Positions 21,252 through 33,294 of a stretch of 64,000 bases of DNA are shown here, piece by piece. Both the position numbers and the translations under genes were made by a program. Each line of letters opens with the position of its first letter. Position 1 is the first letter of the stretch. This DNA comes from Pseudopyrenochaeta lycopersici. Taxonomy: Eukaryota > Ascomycota > Dothideomycetes > Pleosporales > Pseudopyrenochaetaceae. Below the pieces are notes generated by a model. That model saw nothing but the letters and a program-made list of their open reading frames with translations, was not told where the DNA came from and searched no databases. The stretch spans positions 310,001 to 374,000 of the forward strand of contig NHZP01000019.1 in the NCBI GenBank assembly GCA_003313425.1. The letters are read 5' to 3'.

Positions 21252-22266
21252 TGATCATTGCATAAAACAAAACGGTTATTACCCGTCTTGCGCGGCAGGA
21301 GCAGGACAAATTTATCCCGATGACCCAATCCACGGATCAGCCTCGTCAGCAGCTGACCAGATATCTGGTGACCTCTTGGATTTCAACGACGAGTATTCAG
21401 AAGATGATTTATTATGGCGAACTCATCCCTTCACCGAGGAAATCCCATGTCTTGAAGATGTGAACCGGACACACACCACATATACTCCGCAAGAAAGTTT
21501 GCTGGTAGAAACTACATTTTCGGAGTATTTTGACATCGGAAAGTACACTGGCATCGATGATTTGAGTTCTCTAAATCATGATACTCAACGTTTCCTTGCA
21601 CCAGAGATCAGGCAGCCCACTGATGGGGCCTTGGCCGAAAACTCTCAACCGTCATGTTCTTCTCACTTTCCCCATTTGGGTGTTCAACACCTCTCCACCT
21701 GTCCAAGCTGGAGCACTCCGTCCTCTAGTGACAGTCACGAGCTGGATCCACAGACTTTACCGACGTCTGTTTCTCCACAATTTCCTGAGCCATGGTCGAC
21801 TCAATCAACAAGCGCGCCGGGTAGTGATCATACCTCAGAGGATTTTCTAGACGGGAAAAGGGAACTCACCTCTTCATGGAGAACTTTCTCATGCCCGACC
21901 TGCAAAGAAGCCTTTACAAACGAGTCACGCTACCGGCAGCACATACGCCACCGCGACTGCATCTTTTCATCAACAATTTCTGCGTGCAATGCATGTGGGC
22001 GAGTCTTCAAGCTGCCAAAAGACCTCAGACGCCATAAAGGGCAGAGAGGCTCTGCACCGTCCTGTCCTGCGCTCAAGGTCAAAAGCCAACAGCTCAAGCA
22101 ATTCGCTTGCACCTGCGAGAAGCGCTCATACACACGCAAGGATTCTCTTCAGCGTCACATGGACTGCGAAAATACTCGTGAAAACGGCCAGGTGCACAAA
22201 TGCAAAATCTGCCGGCACTGCCGCTGCCGTTGTCAGGCACGTCCAATAAACCCTATCTCATTCTAG
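21252..22266 (+). CDS. C2H2 zinc-finger transcription-factor-like protein, 5' end unresolved
   Basis: The frame is open from a likely acceptor (TTGTAG ending at 21251) to the stop at 22266, about 337 residues. The N-terminal two thirds are rich in Ser, Thr, Pro and acidic residues, as in activation regions. Three Cys/His groups lie in the last third: CPTCKEAFTNESRYRQHIRH, then CNACGRVFKLPKDLRRHKG, then CTCEKRSYTRKDSLQRHMDC, followed by a short Cys-rich tail (CKICRHCRCRC). Only the third and part of the first fit a clean C2H2 pattern. There is no ATG in this frame before the fingers, so a 5' exon lies upstream or a non-AUG codon is used (a TTG is at 21376). No target can be inferred. Confidence 0.65.
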
Positions 22267-23072
22267 AAGAACAATTTCGATTTGCGTCTAAGCGATTTGA
22301 TGTATTGGAAGATGGCTACCCACCGGATCTATGGGTTTCCATCGCGAATTAGGATATTTTGCCGCACAAGCGGGTATGACCATGTGAGCATGATCATAGC
22401 CCTTAAATCCTCCATTGGTGGAGGTGCGCACAGATACCTGGGGGTTTTGGTGATTGCTAAACGCCTTTCTTGGTGACAGCCATCATTGGCACGCCCTTGC
22501 GATGATTGAATTTACGTCATGGGCATTGCCCTGTGTTCCTCTTAGCACAGTAGTGCTTGCTCTCTAGACCATATCATCACTCGAGGGCAAATACCTTGAC
22601 ATTTGGCGAGAAGCAGAGTCCTGAAAGCTTCTCATAGAATGAAACTAGATGTCACAACTTGTCTAAGCAGGCTGGAAATCCTATTTGGACTGTCATTCTA
22701 ATATTGGTGTTGTTGCAGTATATAACGCCTTCAATCTCAGCAGGCAAGAGATTAGTCTTTTGTCTGCGACATATGTTCATTTATGTGATGGCTTCGATGG
22801 TTCAAAGGTAAGCACTGTTCCTCGGGGGTTCAAGTCATGCCCACATCAGTGTTCATGGACCCATAAATCTAAATTCTCAGGCTTATCTCGCCTGGCGCTT
22901 TCTCACTTCCGCCCTATGAACGCCTTGGTCTGATGCATTTGGGTTTACATTTTGGATATAGCTCCATTTCTACCGGCGTGCCGCAGATTTCGACATTATT
23001 AACACACAATTTTACAATGGAGAGTTAGCAACACACCTATTTTCTACCAGAAATTTCTCAAAGAACATGATA

Positions 23073-23114
23073 CGAGGCCGCAGAAAGTGGAGCCAAGCCA
23101 CACTTGCGGCCTCG
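23073..23114. repeat. imperfect inverted repeat (hairpin)
   Basis: CGAGGCCGCA at 23073-23082 pairs exactly with TGCGGCCTCG at 23105-23114, and the inner AAGTGG/CCACACTT extends the stem with a bulge around a short loop. Function unknown. Confidence 0.6.
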
Positions 23115-23774
23115 CCTCTCACCCTCTCGCTACCCTCCGCCAGTTGGAGTTGCAGGCACCACAACACTCCTAGGGTACGCTCCTAGACCAGTTGATGGGA
23201 GATTAATAGGCTCTATTTTTCGGAGCGCTTATCTGCAATGCAGCTAGAGGCTCGCGAGATTGATCAGGCTTTCTATGTGGCCTCCAGTAATACTCTATCT
23301 AAAGATAACATCAGTTTTCCAGATGAACAGTTATCGGAGTGTAGCCTGTGCGGCCACCAGTAATTTGTGAGGACCACCCTCGGCCATCTACCAGGCCTCA
23401 ATGCGCCCGAATCTTTGCAATTGTGGCCTCCAATCCTGAAAAATGTTCATATACGAAAAATTCAATTGTAGGATTTTGTACGAATTTCTAAGAATCAATC
23501 GTATTCCGCCGAAAACACACCCAGTGGCCTCCAATCCCGAACTGCATTTGTTCTCAGACATAAGAGTATAAATACGGCGGTGCTTTTCATGTTTACGATA
23601 GATCAATACACAAGTGTACAATCTCCATTCTTGAATCAAAGATTTCATTTCCCAAAACCATCTCCATTGCGAAGTTTGACGTGCAGAACACTATCTTGTG
23701 TAGAAGCACCAGCAATACTTATCGTTACCGTATATTACCTCAGCGACACAGCACCTGTAAAAGCTCTTGAAGAT

Positions 23775-23936
23775 ATGGCTGGCGCAGAGCCCCCTTCTTC
23801 TGAGGAAAACCCACCAGTAGGCTTACCAGTCTTTTCGATGGACCCCTCGTCCATCGGCCTCAAAGAACGTGCTAATGCTGTGATAACTTCTAGAGAGACG
23901 GAGGCAGGCGCCCTGTGCTTACGAAAGAATTTTTAA
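23775..23936 (+). CDS. small ORF downstream of a TATA box, doubtful
   Basis: An ATG at 23775 opens 53 codons (MAGAEPPSSEENPPVG and on) ending at 23936; the frame is open upstream to 23580. A TATAAATA at 23567-23574 lies about 200 bases before this ATG. The product is hydrophilic, has no signal peptide and no known domain. It could be a short real protein, a relic or chance. Confidence 0.2.
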   Translation: MAGAEPPSSEENPPVGLPVFSMDPSSIGLKERANAVITSRETEAGALCLRKNF

Positions 23937-25114
23937 GGTGCTCTGAAAGTACTCGAGTTTGTGAGAGTTGCGACGTATTGCCCATGGAGCGGTGGTTGGG
24001 GGAAACACGAGTGAGCGAGGCGTGGAGTGTGTATAGCCGCTTTCAAGGTTTCGAGACACAGTTCAAATGAATCCACAATACTCGGAAGTTGGAGGAAAGT
24101 GTTGTGAGAAACTTGATTTCCTGGGACGGCAAGAAAGTTTGTGGCCAAATTGTGGAATTGTGTAAGCGGGAAGAAATATTCTCACCACAATTTGAAAGTT
24201 AAAACCACAAAAACATTTAACTATTATGATGTTGCTCTGACCTCCATCTTCTGCACCTTTTATCAGACATCGAAAGTGCTGAGAAGCAAATTGAAGTGAT
24301 GCATGCGAGACGCCGGAGGCGGCAAATTGCAATATAACATCCCGACCACTCAGTGCATGTGACGCGAATCGGTGCATCTCACCAAAAAGCTTAGCGCGGG
24401 AATGGCGCACCCTAACAGTTCACACGATCCTTGCGAGTGATCCCCACACAAGCCTCTGCACGTCACGAACACGACTCACGATGCCTGAAACGTGAACGCA
24501 TGGCCTCTCTGTCACAATGAAGCTGCGTCTCATAAGGGCTTCTCTCAACCGACAAGCAATTATGGACATCATGAGCATATTTTTGGGTTTCCACGTTAGC
24601 ACCGCTGCTGATCGCGGTTGCAAGTTTCCCCCTGAGAGTTAACCATCATTACCTGGAAGGTATGACCAGGGAGGCTCGTCATCTCAAGTTACCCCAGATT
24701 CTGTTGGGAAGGTGCAACGATCCTGGTTGCCGCTTTCACCAAATATCGTTTCAAGGAAAGATGCCGTCCTGTAGAGAAGTTGTGCCAGCCGCACTACATA
24801 CGCGCCCACGGCACAGATCTTTAGAGCCTCCGGGATCGCCGCAGATCTTTCGTAATTGTCTGCAGGTACGTCTGCACTCTGGCTGGCTACTTCATGCCCC
24901 TGTTCATACAAGCCAAGGCAAGCGACTGCTAACACCCTAGTCCTCCGGGGCAGGTCATCTCCGCCTTGGATCACCGTTTTCACGCGAAAAGCGTCAGGCG
25001 CTCGAAGCACTACGGAGCGCGACTCGGGCTCTGTGATTCAAAGCGTGGGTATGGGTCTTGGATTTCCTTGACCGCCTCCTTCACCTGCAGCAATGGACGC
25101 CCAGACATCTCCCA

Positions 25115-25120
25115 TATAAA
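25115..25120 (+). promoter_or_regulatory. TATA box of the GH31 alpha-glucosidase gene
   Basis: TATAAA lies 82 bases before the ATG at 25202, a good distance for a short leader. Confidence 0.5.
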
Positions 25121-25201
25121 GCTTCGTGTGGCGCCTTCTGAGTTTCTTTCACTGTCTCGGAAATATTTGGAGGATTTTTGCAGCGGCAGAGACTCCTTAG
25201 G

Positions 25202-28034
25202 ATGTTCAACCAGTTGCTCTTGGCGCTTTCCGCGTGCTCAAGTCTCGCCCACGCGATACCTTTTCCTCAAGGCGGGATACCGCCAGACTCTGCCGATGCC
25301 ACCGCTGTTCTTGCGCAAGCTGCGGATCCAAATAGCTGCCCTGGCTATACTGCTTCAAATGTAGTGAAGACAGATTCGACTCTCACCGCAGACCTCACCC
25401 TCGCAGGTGACGCTTGCAACGCGTATAGCGATGACATCAAGGACCTCAAGTTGCTAGTCGAACACCAAACCAGTAAGTGCTCGAATATCTGTCAATTAAG
25501 CGCATCTAGGCTGTAAATTATATTTCAGGGAGAAGCAATGCTGACATAGCGTAGATGACCGACTTCATGTCAAGATTTACGATGCTGCTCTTACGGTGTT
25601 TCAGGTTCAAGAGCAGGTAGTTCCACGCCCCGCGAATGAAAATGCTGCTGCATCCGGAGCGGCTTTGCAGTTTGACATCGTAGAGAAGCCCTTCTCATTC
25701 ACTGTCAAGCGCAAAGAGAACAACGAGGTACTCTTTGATACATCCGCCGTGCCATTCGTCTTCGAGAAGCAGTATGTCCGACTTCGCACCAGTCTGCCCG
25801 AGAACCCAAATATCTATGGTCTCGGCGAACACAGTGACTCTTTCCGCTTCAGAACAAAGAGTTATCAGCGCGTCTTTCTCAATTCGGAGTCTCCCAATAT
25901 CCCTACCAACGCAAATCTTTATGGAACTCACCCTGTTTATTTCGATCATCGCGGTGACAAGGGTACACATGGTGTATTCTTGCTCAACTCTAGCCCCATG
26001 AACATTCTTGTCGACCAGACTGAGAGCGGTGAACAGTATCTCGAGTATAACACTATTGGTGGTATAATCGACTTATACTTCATGGCTGGCAAGCAGCCCT
26101 CTGCAGTGTCCAAGCAGTATGCAGATATTGTTGGCTACTCGGCAATGTACCCATACTGGACTTTTGGTTTCCATCAATGCAAGTACGGATACTGGGATGT
26201 CAACATGGTAGCTGAAGTTGTAGGAAACTATTCAACCGCTGGAATCCCGTTGGAAGTCATGTGGACAGACATCGACTACATGCATCTGCGAGAAGACTTT
26301 ACAACAGACGCTGACCGTTTCCCGGTATCAAAAATGCGGGAGTTGGTCACTACGCTTCATCAGCGCGATCAACGCTACGTCCTCATTCTCGATCCTGGAG
26401 TTCACGCCGTTGGTAACTACTCCACCTACGAGAAGGGCCATGAGTTAGATGTCTTCCACAAACATGCAGATGGAACGGACTTATTAGGTGTGCAGTGGCC
26501 GGGCGCAGTAGTATGGCCGGACTGGTTCGCGCCCAACACTCAGAAGTGGTGGACAGATGAGATTCGAAGCTCCTTTGACGCGGACACTGGGATCAACCTC
26601 GACGGTATCTGGGTTGACATGAATGAGGCGAGCAATTTTTGTGAAGACCAGAATTGCAATCCACGCCAGAAAGCGATCAACGATGGTATCCCACCAATAC
26701 CAGAAAACGCTCCTCGCCCCAACACTGGCCGACCTATTCCCGGATTCCCTGACTCGTTCCAACCCACTTCGTCAGGCACATCTTCAACAAAAGCCCGCAG
26801 TTCTACGTCACTATCCCGCCGCCAGTCAGAGGGTAATATGAAAGGCTACCCTGATCGCGAATGGTTCTACCCCAATTATCATATCAACAGCCACCGTGGC
26901 GACCTGTCACAGTATACCATCTATACCAACACCAGCAACTATGATGGCAGCTGGCAATATGATACCCACAATCTCTACGGGCACATGATGGCAATGACAA
27001 CGCATGAGTCAATGGTGACCCGCCGTCCTGGGCTACGACCTTTCGTTTTGACCCGCTCCACCTTCGCCGGCTCAGGTCGCAAAGTCTCGCACTGGTTTGG
27101 TGATAACGAGTCATCCTGGGAACACTACCGTACTTCTATCCGCCAAATGCTTGCTTTTGCTTCGATGCACCAAATGCCCATGGTGGGAAGCGATGTATGC
27201 GGTTTCAATGGCAATGCAGATCAATACATGTGTGCGCGGTGGGCGTTGCTTGGTGCATTCCAACCCTTCTATCGCAACCACGCCGAGCGCAGCACTATCC
27301 AGCAGGAGTTTTACCAGTGGCCTATTGTCACTGCAGCGGCCAAGAAGGCCATTGATGTACGGTACAAACTCCTCGACTACATCTATACTGCGCTCTACTA
27401 TCAGACCACCACTGGTGAGCCGATGATCAACCCGTTGTTCTTCCTATATCCCGAAGACACCAACACCTTCGGCAACCAAGAACAGTGGTTCTACGGAGAT
27501 AGTCTTCTCATCTCACCCGTCACTGTCGACTACTCTGACACAGTCACATTCTACCTCCCCAACGACCTTTTCTACGACTACTGGACCCACGCCGCAATCA
27601 AAGGCGAAGGCAAGAATGTTACGATCTCAAATCTCACATATACCGATATTCCAGTCCACATCCGTGGAGGAAGCGTCATCCCTCATCGCTTAAACAGCGC
27701 AAAAACCACTAAAGCCCTGCGTAAAGAGGACTTCTACATCGTTATCGCTCCTGATGCAGGGGGCAATGCCAAGGGCAGACTCTATCTGGACGACGGTGAG
27801 AGCATTGAACAACCCTCTGCCAGCGAGATTGAGTTCTCTTTCTCAAGCGGGAAGTTTAGCGCCACAGGCTCATTCGAGTATTCTGGCGCGAGCGGTGAGA
27901 GCACAACTGTCAGCAAGGTCGTGATCCTGGGACAAGAGCAGGCTGGTGCGACAGGTAATTATGACTCCGCCAAACAGACCATCGAGGTCAACGGACCGTG
28001 GAAACTAAGTGGTTCTTGGGGTTTCGAGCTCTAA
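25202..28034 (+). CDS. agdC: secreted GH31 alpha-glucosidase (AgdC-like)
   Basis: Extracellular exo-hydrolase that releases glucose from the non-reducing ends of maltose, malto-oligosaccharides and related substrates. Exons are 25202-25472 and 25555-28034, giving 916 residues; the 82-nt intron joins HQT to NDRLHVKIYDA. The start at 25202 opens a signal peptide (MFNQLLLALSACSSLAHA, cleaved before IPFPQGG). Family landmarks in order: GLGEHSDSFR, YWTFGFHQCKYGYWD, the nucleophile Asp445 in GIWVDMNEASNF, and the acid/base Asp607 in HWFGDNESSWEHYR. A Ser/Thr-rich insert of about 30 residues lies between the two catalytic Asp. NxS/T sequons are frequent, fitting secretion. It sits between the gene-poor stretch and CTU1 and shares no obvious cluster with a regulator or amylase. 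AgdC/AgdA distinction is by overall length only. Confidence 0.92.
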
Positions 28035-28820
28035 GCTAGGTGATGGATGAGGTGGAAGGCGTTACTGCATGAATAAGGATTTTCTTTGGGTATGCATCAC
28101 TGCATCTGGCGGCGTTCACTGTGCATTACGCCTTGATGGATACATTGCTGCGTGGGCATGTATTCCTTTCCATACAATTCTTTCCCGTAAATCTTAATGT
28201 ATTACTGAAACTCATAATCATCTTCTTTGGGAATTATGCAAACATTTTCATATTTTTTTTTAACTCTCCAAAGTCTAATTCCTTCAATGTTTCCTCCTGC
28301 GGATACTACCGTTCTAGGGTACAAAAAGGTACAAGTCCAAAGTACATGTCAAAATCACAGAGTCGCAACCAATGCAGTGCGCATTAGCTGTGGTCACAGC
28401 GTACATTGAGACAACCGAGCGAGGCTGCTGTGTGACTTGAGTGCAACTGAAACTGCGACTGAGACTGACCTCGCATTTGACGAGCACATGTGACTTGCGG
28501 CCAACGTGACCTGCCAACCACGAGATCCTGTCAAGCGCAGGGATGTCCCTACATCGTGATCACCGGCCAGAGTACACCCGTCGGTATATGACAGCGATAG
28601 TAATGATGGCTTGGACGCTTTTGTTGCAACTGCCGCGTTGGGGTCGTTCTTCCTGCGGAGATCGTTGGCGGCTTCATTGTCCCCGTACCGCACCATATCA
28701 GAAAACCTCGTCTCCTGAAAATGATTGTCGGTAAAAACTTGTGTTTCTACTGCGGCATATGTCTCCTGGGTTCCAAGGCGCGGTTATCGTCCGCGGGCGG
28801 AAAGTTGCGGGAGCTACTGC
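28035..28820. other. intergenic between the GH31 gene and CTU1
   Basis: These 786 bases are the 3' flanks of two convergent genes. A T-rich run occurs near 28253-28262. Nothing else recognised. Confidence 0.45.
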
Positions 28821-30216
28821 TCAATCGCCTCCAATGCTTGTCTTTTTTAGCTCATCTTTAACCCCATTGACACTGACATCCTGCACATCATACCCAACTT
28901 CGATCTTGTTCTTAGGTCTGGCCTTGTTCAGTCCCTCAAGTAAAACGCAAGCTTTGCAAACGTCCTGACTCGAGAGATATCCGCACTTCTTGCATTGACC
29001 CATGACTTGTTTGCTGGTCTTTTTGGGCGTGAATCCTTTCTTCGCTTTCTTTCCATTCACGAGTGGAACGGCCCCGCTATCGTGCCTCCCGTGTTGCTTT
29101 CCGTTCTCGATCATAGTCTTTGTAGTAATTTCGACTTCAAGGTTGTTTTCGCTCGCGGCTTCGTTTTGTGCGAGTTGAGCCTCCACGGTCGCCATTTCTC
29201 CACCTGAATTCCGGCCTTGCGCACTTCCACAGCCACCCTCTTCTTCTTCTGCAGCTGGCACATTACTCGAGCATACGCCTCCACAGCCTTCATCGCTTCC
29301 GGGTACTAATCTTGCCATATCCTCTCCACTCCTCACAACATCCAATATAGCACTTGGTCTCACCCTCTCAAGGTTCTTTATTAAGGCTCGTGCGCTGCCA
29401 CGGAAGGCCTCAGGCGAATATATGCATTCTGTGCTGAAGTAGTCGAGGTTCTTGTGGTGCGCGTAGAGGACGATTTCCTTCTCATAGGCATATTTGAGGG
29501 GCTTGCTACGCTTGATGTTTGTGTTCGATGCAGGATCGGCAGATGCAGAGGGTGTAGATGTTATAATAGAAGTCGTACGGGATAGACGGGGAAGGTCGCC
29601 TCGAAGTACTATGCCAACGTCAGTATTCTCTTACACCTTACACGCAGAGGTGAAAGGAAAAGAACGAAAACTCACAGTTCATCAGCACTGTCTCAGCGAC
29701 ATCGTCAGCATTATGCCCTGTAACCACGTGCTTCACTCCCAATCTGCTTGCGCCTCTATCCAATGCCTGCCGTCTAAACACTCCGCAATACGTGCAGTTT
29801 CCCTTCTTCCCCACCTGCTCAACGACTTGATCCATGGTCCACCCATACAACTCTTCATATCCTAATATTGTCAAATCCATGCCATATTGCTCTGCATTTC
29901 TCTTCACTGTCTCCAGACTATCATCTCGGTAGCCCTTGATACCCTCGTCAATGGAGAGCAGTATGAGGTCGAGACCGTAGTCATAGCGTTCGTTGAGCGT
30001 TTTGAGGACCGAGGCGAGAACTGTGCTGTCTTTGCCACCCGAGGCGCCGATTGCGATTCTCTCGCCGCGCGTAAAGAGCGAGTTGGCGGTGATTGTGTGG
30101 TGGATTTCGGTTTCGAAGACGGTGATGAAGCACGTTTTGCAGAGCTTAGAGTGGTCTTTGGGGCGGAGAATGAGGGCGCGATTTACTTTGCACAGCGCGC
30201 ATGGGGAAGGCGGCAT
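28821..30216 (-). CDS. NCS6: cytoplasmic tRNA 2-thiolation protein 1 (CTU1/NCS6)
   Basis: CTU1 with CTU2 thiolates the wobble uridine of tRNA Lys, Glu and Gln in the cytosol, using activated sulfur from the URM1 path. Exons in coding order are 29676-30216 and 28821-29608, giving 442 residues; the 67-nt intron joins VLMN to LLRGDLPRL. Landmarks are an N-terminal zinc knuckle (CALC ... CKTC), the ATP-binding P-loop [39 protein letters not shown] and a C-terminal zinc knuckle ([16 protein letters not shown]). Between about 270 and 370 there is a low-complexity Glu/Gly/Lys region with no counterpart in the compact yeast enzyme as I recall it. The start at 30216 (MPPSPC) is preferred; an in-frame ATG two codons upstream (30222) also fits. 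Confidence 0.93.
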
Positions 30217-30804
30217 CTTCAAATATGGTGGTGAAAGGAATAGTGAAGCCTGAATGGAGTCAAAAGGTGCTGCGGGGAGTTTTCGAGTACGCGAGTCATT
30301 TGTTGATGGCAGGCCGAGTCATGACAAACGCCGATACTATCACTGGCCGACTTGTTTTTCCTACCATTCTTTGGGTAAACAGTATGTACCCGCTTTTCGT
30401 TCTCCTTAACTTGCCGAATAATTAGATTGCTTTGGTTTCCAGCAATAACTATACGTCCATCTGATAGATCATAATCACTATGTATGTACGACCGCGCTCT
30501 ATCAGGATTGCGACATCGAAGATCAGTACCCCACACAGCTGAAATGTGAACATACAAATGCTTAGCACATCATGCATACTCTACCAAGTGACTTCGGCTG
30601 GGACTCCGATCGTTTCTTTGACACTCAACAGACCAATATAGGGTTACTGCTGACGTTCTTTTGCAATAAGCTTACGTGTCCCATTCACTGGGGCTTCGGT
30701 ATACCGTGCATGTGGGCCTGCATATAACTCGGTTGGCTTGCCTATACATCTGTTCCGTAGATCAAATTTTGAGAAACGGAAATTGTCGCGTATCTAGGCA
30801 GAGT
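30217..30804. promoter_or_regulatory. divergent promoter interval between CTU1 and a GNAT gene
   Basis: 588 bases between outward-facing start codons. No strong core element was seen. Confidence 0.35.
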
Positions 30805-31801
30805 ATGGCTACCAAGCCCCCTCGATACACCATTCGCTCAGCCTCGAATGTCGAGGAAGCAACAACAGTATGGTGGCCACTCATGAAAGAGCTAGGCTGG
30901 GTACGTCCAACAATCGACTTCTGCCAATGTCTCAAACCGCTCATTGGTCTCAATTTAGAATCGCGCTGAGGACGATGCCAAAACTCATTTCCAGGTAGCT
31001 AAAGATGGCAAGAACTGGCTTCTCCTTATTCCGGAAGAGTCAAAAAAGCCCGAGGGATGCGTGATAGCACTCGCTTATCCCAATTCCACCGGCTGGGTCG
31101 CTTTTTTCATCATGAATGCCCCTTACCGTGGCCATGGTCTAGGCCGAGAGCTGTGGAAAGAGATGGAGGAGACGTTCCGCGTCAACGGCACTACGGTGAT
31201 CGGCCTCGATGGCGTGGCAGAGCAGGTTGAAACATACAAACGACGTGGATTCGAAGACTGTGCAAGGATCCCGTTGATGATTCGAAATTCCGTGAAGATA
31301 GATCCCCTTCCGAATCTGGATCTATCACCGGCCGTGGAATTGCAGGATTTGAGAGATGTTGACCCCAGAGAGTTGGCGAGATTAGGCCTTGAGCACACTG
31401 GCCTCGACCGCTCCCCATATTGGGCAACTGGCGCCCTTTTAGGGCGTAGAGAGGCGTACGGCTTCGCAGTTGTATCTGATGGTCGTCTTACAGGTTACGT
31501 ATACGTTCGACGCTGCGAACACGGACATCGCGTTGGCCCACTATATGCAGAGACCGTCACCCAAGCGAAACAGCTGCTATACAAAGCGCTAAACTATTCC
31601 GCGCATTCCGATGGAAGTTATATTGCGGAAATTTTCGGCACAAATCCGGAAGGGAGAAAGGTGTTCGAAGAATTAGGGTGGACCTATGCAGATTTGAGTT
31701 ACCATCGGATGTGGTTGCATGGGAACGTGCCTGAAGAGCAGAAGGAGGGTGGAAAGGGAGCTAAGGGGATGTATGCAATCTTCGACGCTTGTGCTGGATA
31801 G
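30805..31801 (+). CDS. GNAT-family N-acetyltransferase with a second C-terminal domain (YitH/HolE type)
   Basis: Exons are 30805-30900 and 30959-31801, giving 312 residues; the 58-nt intron joins ELGW to NRAEDD. The N-terminal half is a GNAT fold with VAFFIMNAPYRGHGLGRELW, the acetyl-CoA pyrophosphate loop (PYRGHGLGRELW) and the family strand VIGLDG followed by YKRRGFE. The C-terminal half (from about residue 190) starts LGLEHTGLDRSPYWATGALLGR and contains VGPLYAETVTQAKQLL and EIFGTNPEGRKVFEELGW, matching the second domain of YitH/HolE-like acetyltransferases. The acetyl acceptor is unknown. No targeting signal is visible. Confidence 0.8.
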
Positions 31802-32328
31802 TGGCCATGATGTGCTGTGAAGTTAGGATAGGGGTGCTATCATATGACATGTTTAAAATTGCTCGAGGAGCCTAGACACTTTTCCAGGACCGCCCGAACA
31901 ATCCTCCCATTCTTTGAAGCTCTTTTACCATTAAAAGAAATCCAATGTTTGATCAGCAAAAGAGTCATAGTGTCCTAATGTGGTCGTCAACATTTTCAAC
32001 GGAGCTTGAGAGACAGCATATCACCTTGCCGCTCCTTTGCAAGTCCAGAGCTAACTGCGAACTATCATCGCTGCAATGATTGGAACACGAAGTATGACGG
32101 TGCCGAGTTCTAAAAATTTGAGCCATTTTGCATCTAATACAGGAGGGCGGTTTCGGTACCGCAGGAGAAAATGGCTTCTGTGTATACTAGAAGATGTACT
32201 GGGGAGACTTCAAACCTGAAAACACATCTAACAGTGCATGATACTAATGGCATTTAATTTCAAAATCAACATCCGAGGCGTAGATAAACAGGGTGCCCAA
32301 AATTCTACATCATTCTTCCATGCAAAAC
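31802..32328. other. intergenic between two convergent GNAT genes
   Basis: 527 bases of 3' flank. No gene or repeat recognised. Confidence 0.45.
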
Positions 32329-32922
32329 TTATGCAGAGGCAGTTCCAGTTTCCACCTGTCGATGGTACCCCTCATTCTTGCGCTCAAGGTACACAGCATC
32401 CTCACCATACTCCAACAACTTCTTCCGCAGGCCCTCATCGACATTTTCGGGCATAAATCCAAAACGGCCCCAAAAATTTGTTGTTCCATAGACGGACACA
32501 AGGCTTGTTGTCGAAAACTGTCTAGCAGTAGCAAAAATCCTGTCAAGACACTCTTGCGCGAGGCCACGCCCTCGGGCCTGGGGAAGAATAACAAGATCAT
32601 GGATGTAGTACTGGTCGGCATTCGACGCTATCTTTCCAAGGCGGCTGTTCAACGCTGGCGGTTGGCGGCGTATGATAGGGTGGGAGATAATATAACCGCA
32701 GAGATTATCGCCGTCGTCGCCTTCTTCTACCAGAGCCAAACAGCCTTCCGGGAAGAGTTCCACGCGCTCTGCAAAGACTTCGTCATCTTCGGGGAGTTCG
32801 GGGTGGATCTTGCTGGCGACACGAACGAGGTCCTTTATGTCGTTTGCCGATAGACCGCGCCAGGCGATTTTGGACTTTGCTGGGCTTTTCGTCTCTATCA
32901 CTGGTTCCTTTGCTTTCTCCAT
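32329..32922 (-). CDS. GNAT-family N-acetyltransferase
   Basis: Intronless frame of 197 residues. The GNAT fold shows in YYIHDLVILPQARGRGLAQECL, where QARGRGLA is the acetyl-CoA pyrophosphate-binding loop, and in the closing strand-helix YGTTNFWGRFGF typical of small-molecule or amino-group acetyltransferases. The N-terminal 18 residues are Lys/Glu-rich and have no targeting character. It is unrelated in sequence to the neighbouring two-domain GNAT protein except for the fold. Substrate unknown. Confidence 0.85.
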   Translation of the reverse strand: MEKAKEPVIETKSPAKSKIAWRGLSANDIKDLVRVASKIHPELPEDDEVFAERVELFPEGCLALVEEGDDGDNLCGYIISHPIIRRQPPALNSRLGKIASNADQYYIHDLVILPQARGRGLAQECLDRIFATARQFSTTSLVSVYGTTNFWGRFGFMPENVDEGLRKKLLEYGEDAVYLERKNEGYHRQVETGTASA

Positions 32923-33294
32923 GATGTATTAGATGCATGCAGATTTGGTATATGTCAGGGTAGATGGAAAGGCCACGAGTTTGTAGGCAAAAAAGCGCTG
33001 TTTGAAGCGAATGCTAGTAGGAAGAGGTACAACAGCACTAAGTACACACTGCATGATCCTAATTCGGAAAGAATGCCCGGTCTAGAAAACTACCACCGCG
33101 AAGTGGTTTTCAATAAGAAAGCTGAAGAAATTAAAGTTTGCATGCAAGAGTTATTATCATGTTGTACCTAGTAGTTCCCAATTATAAGAATTAAATTTTT
33201 CTAGAAATAACCACAGTTCGGTCCACGTCTGGGGACATTACTACATTCCTGGTACCCACCTGTTAATTGAAGTTCTTGCAGCACCAACTCAATA
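32923..33294. other. short intergenic stretch
   Basis: 372 AT-rich bases between two minus-strand genes; no element recognised. Confidence 0.4.

Larger units (their letters stand above)
22267..25201. other. 2.9 kb gene-poor stretch with a hairpin and a recurring GTGGCCTCCA motif
   Basis: No domain-bearing frame was found. Visible structure: an imperfect 42-bp hairpin at 23073-23114; the motif GTGGCCTCCA(A/G)T at 23277, 23423 and 23524 with a variant near 23350; a TATAAATA at 23567-23574 followed by a small ORF; and a TATAAA at 25115-25120 that serves the alpha-glucosidase. Several short ORFs occur on both strands with no recognisable product. Confidence 0.4.

Noticed and set aside
22801..22860. 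tRNA-like GGTTCAAGTC box
   Set aside because: No matching A box or acceptor stem could be folded around it.
24684..25010. 108-codon minus-strand ORF upstream of the GH31 gene
   Set aside because: No domain and overlaps the likely GH31 promoter; composition not convincing.
25178..25201. Upstream TTG start for the GH31 gene
   Set aside because: The ATG at 25202 gives a clean signal peptide; nuclear fungal genes rarely start at TTG.
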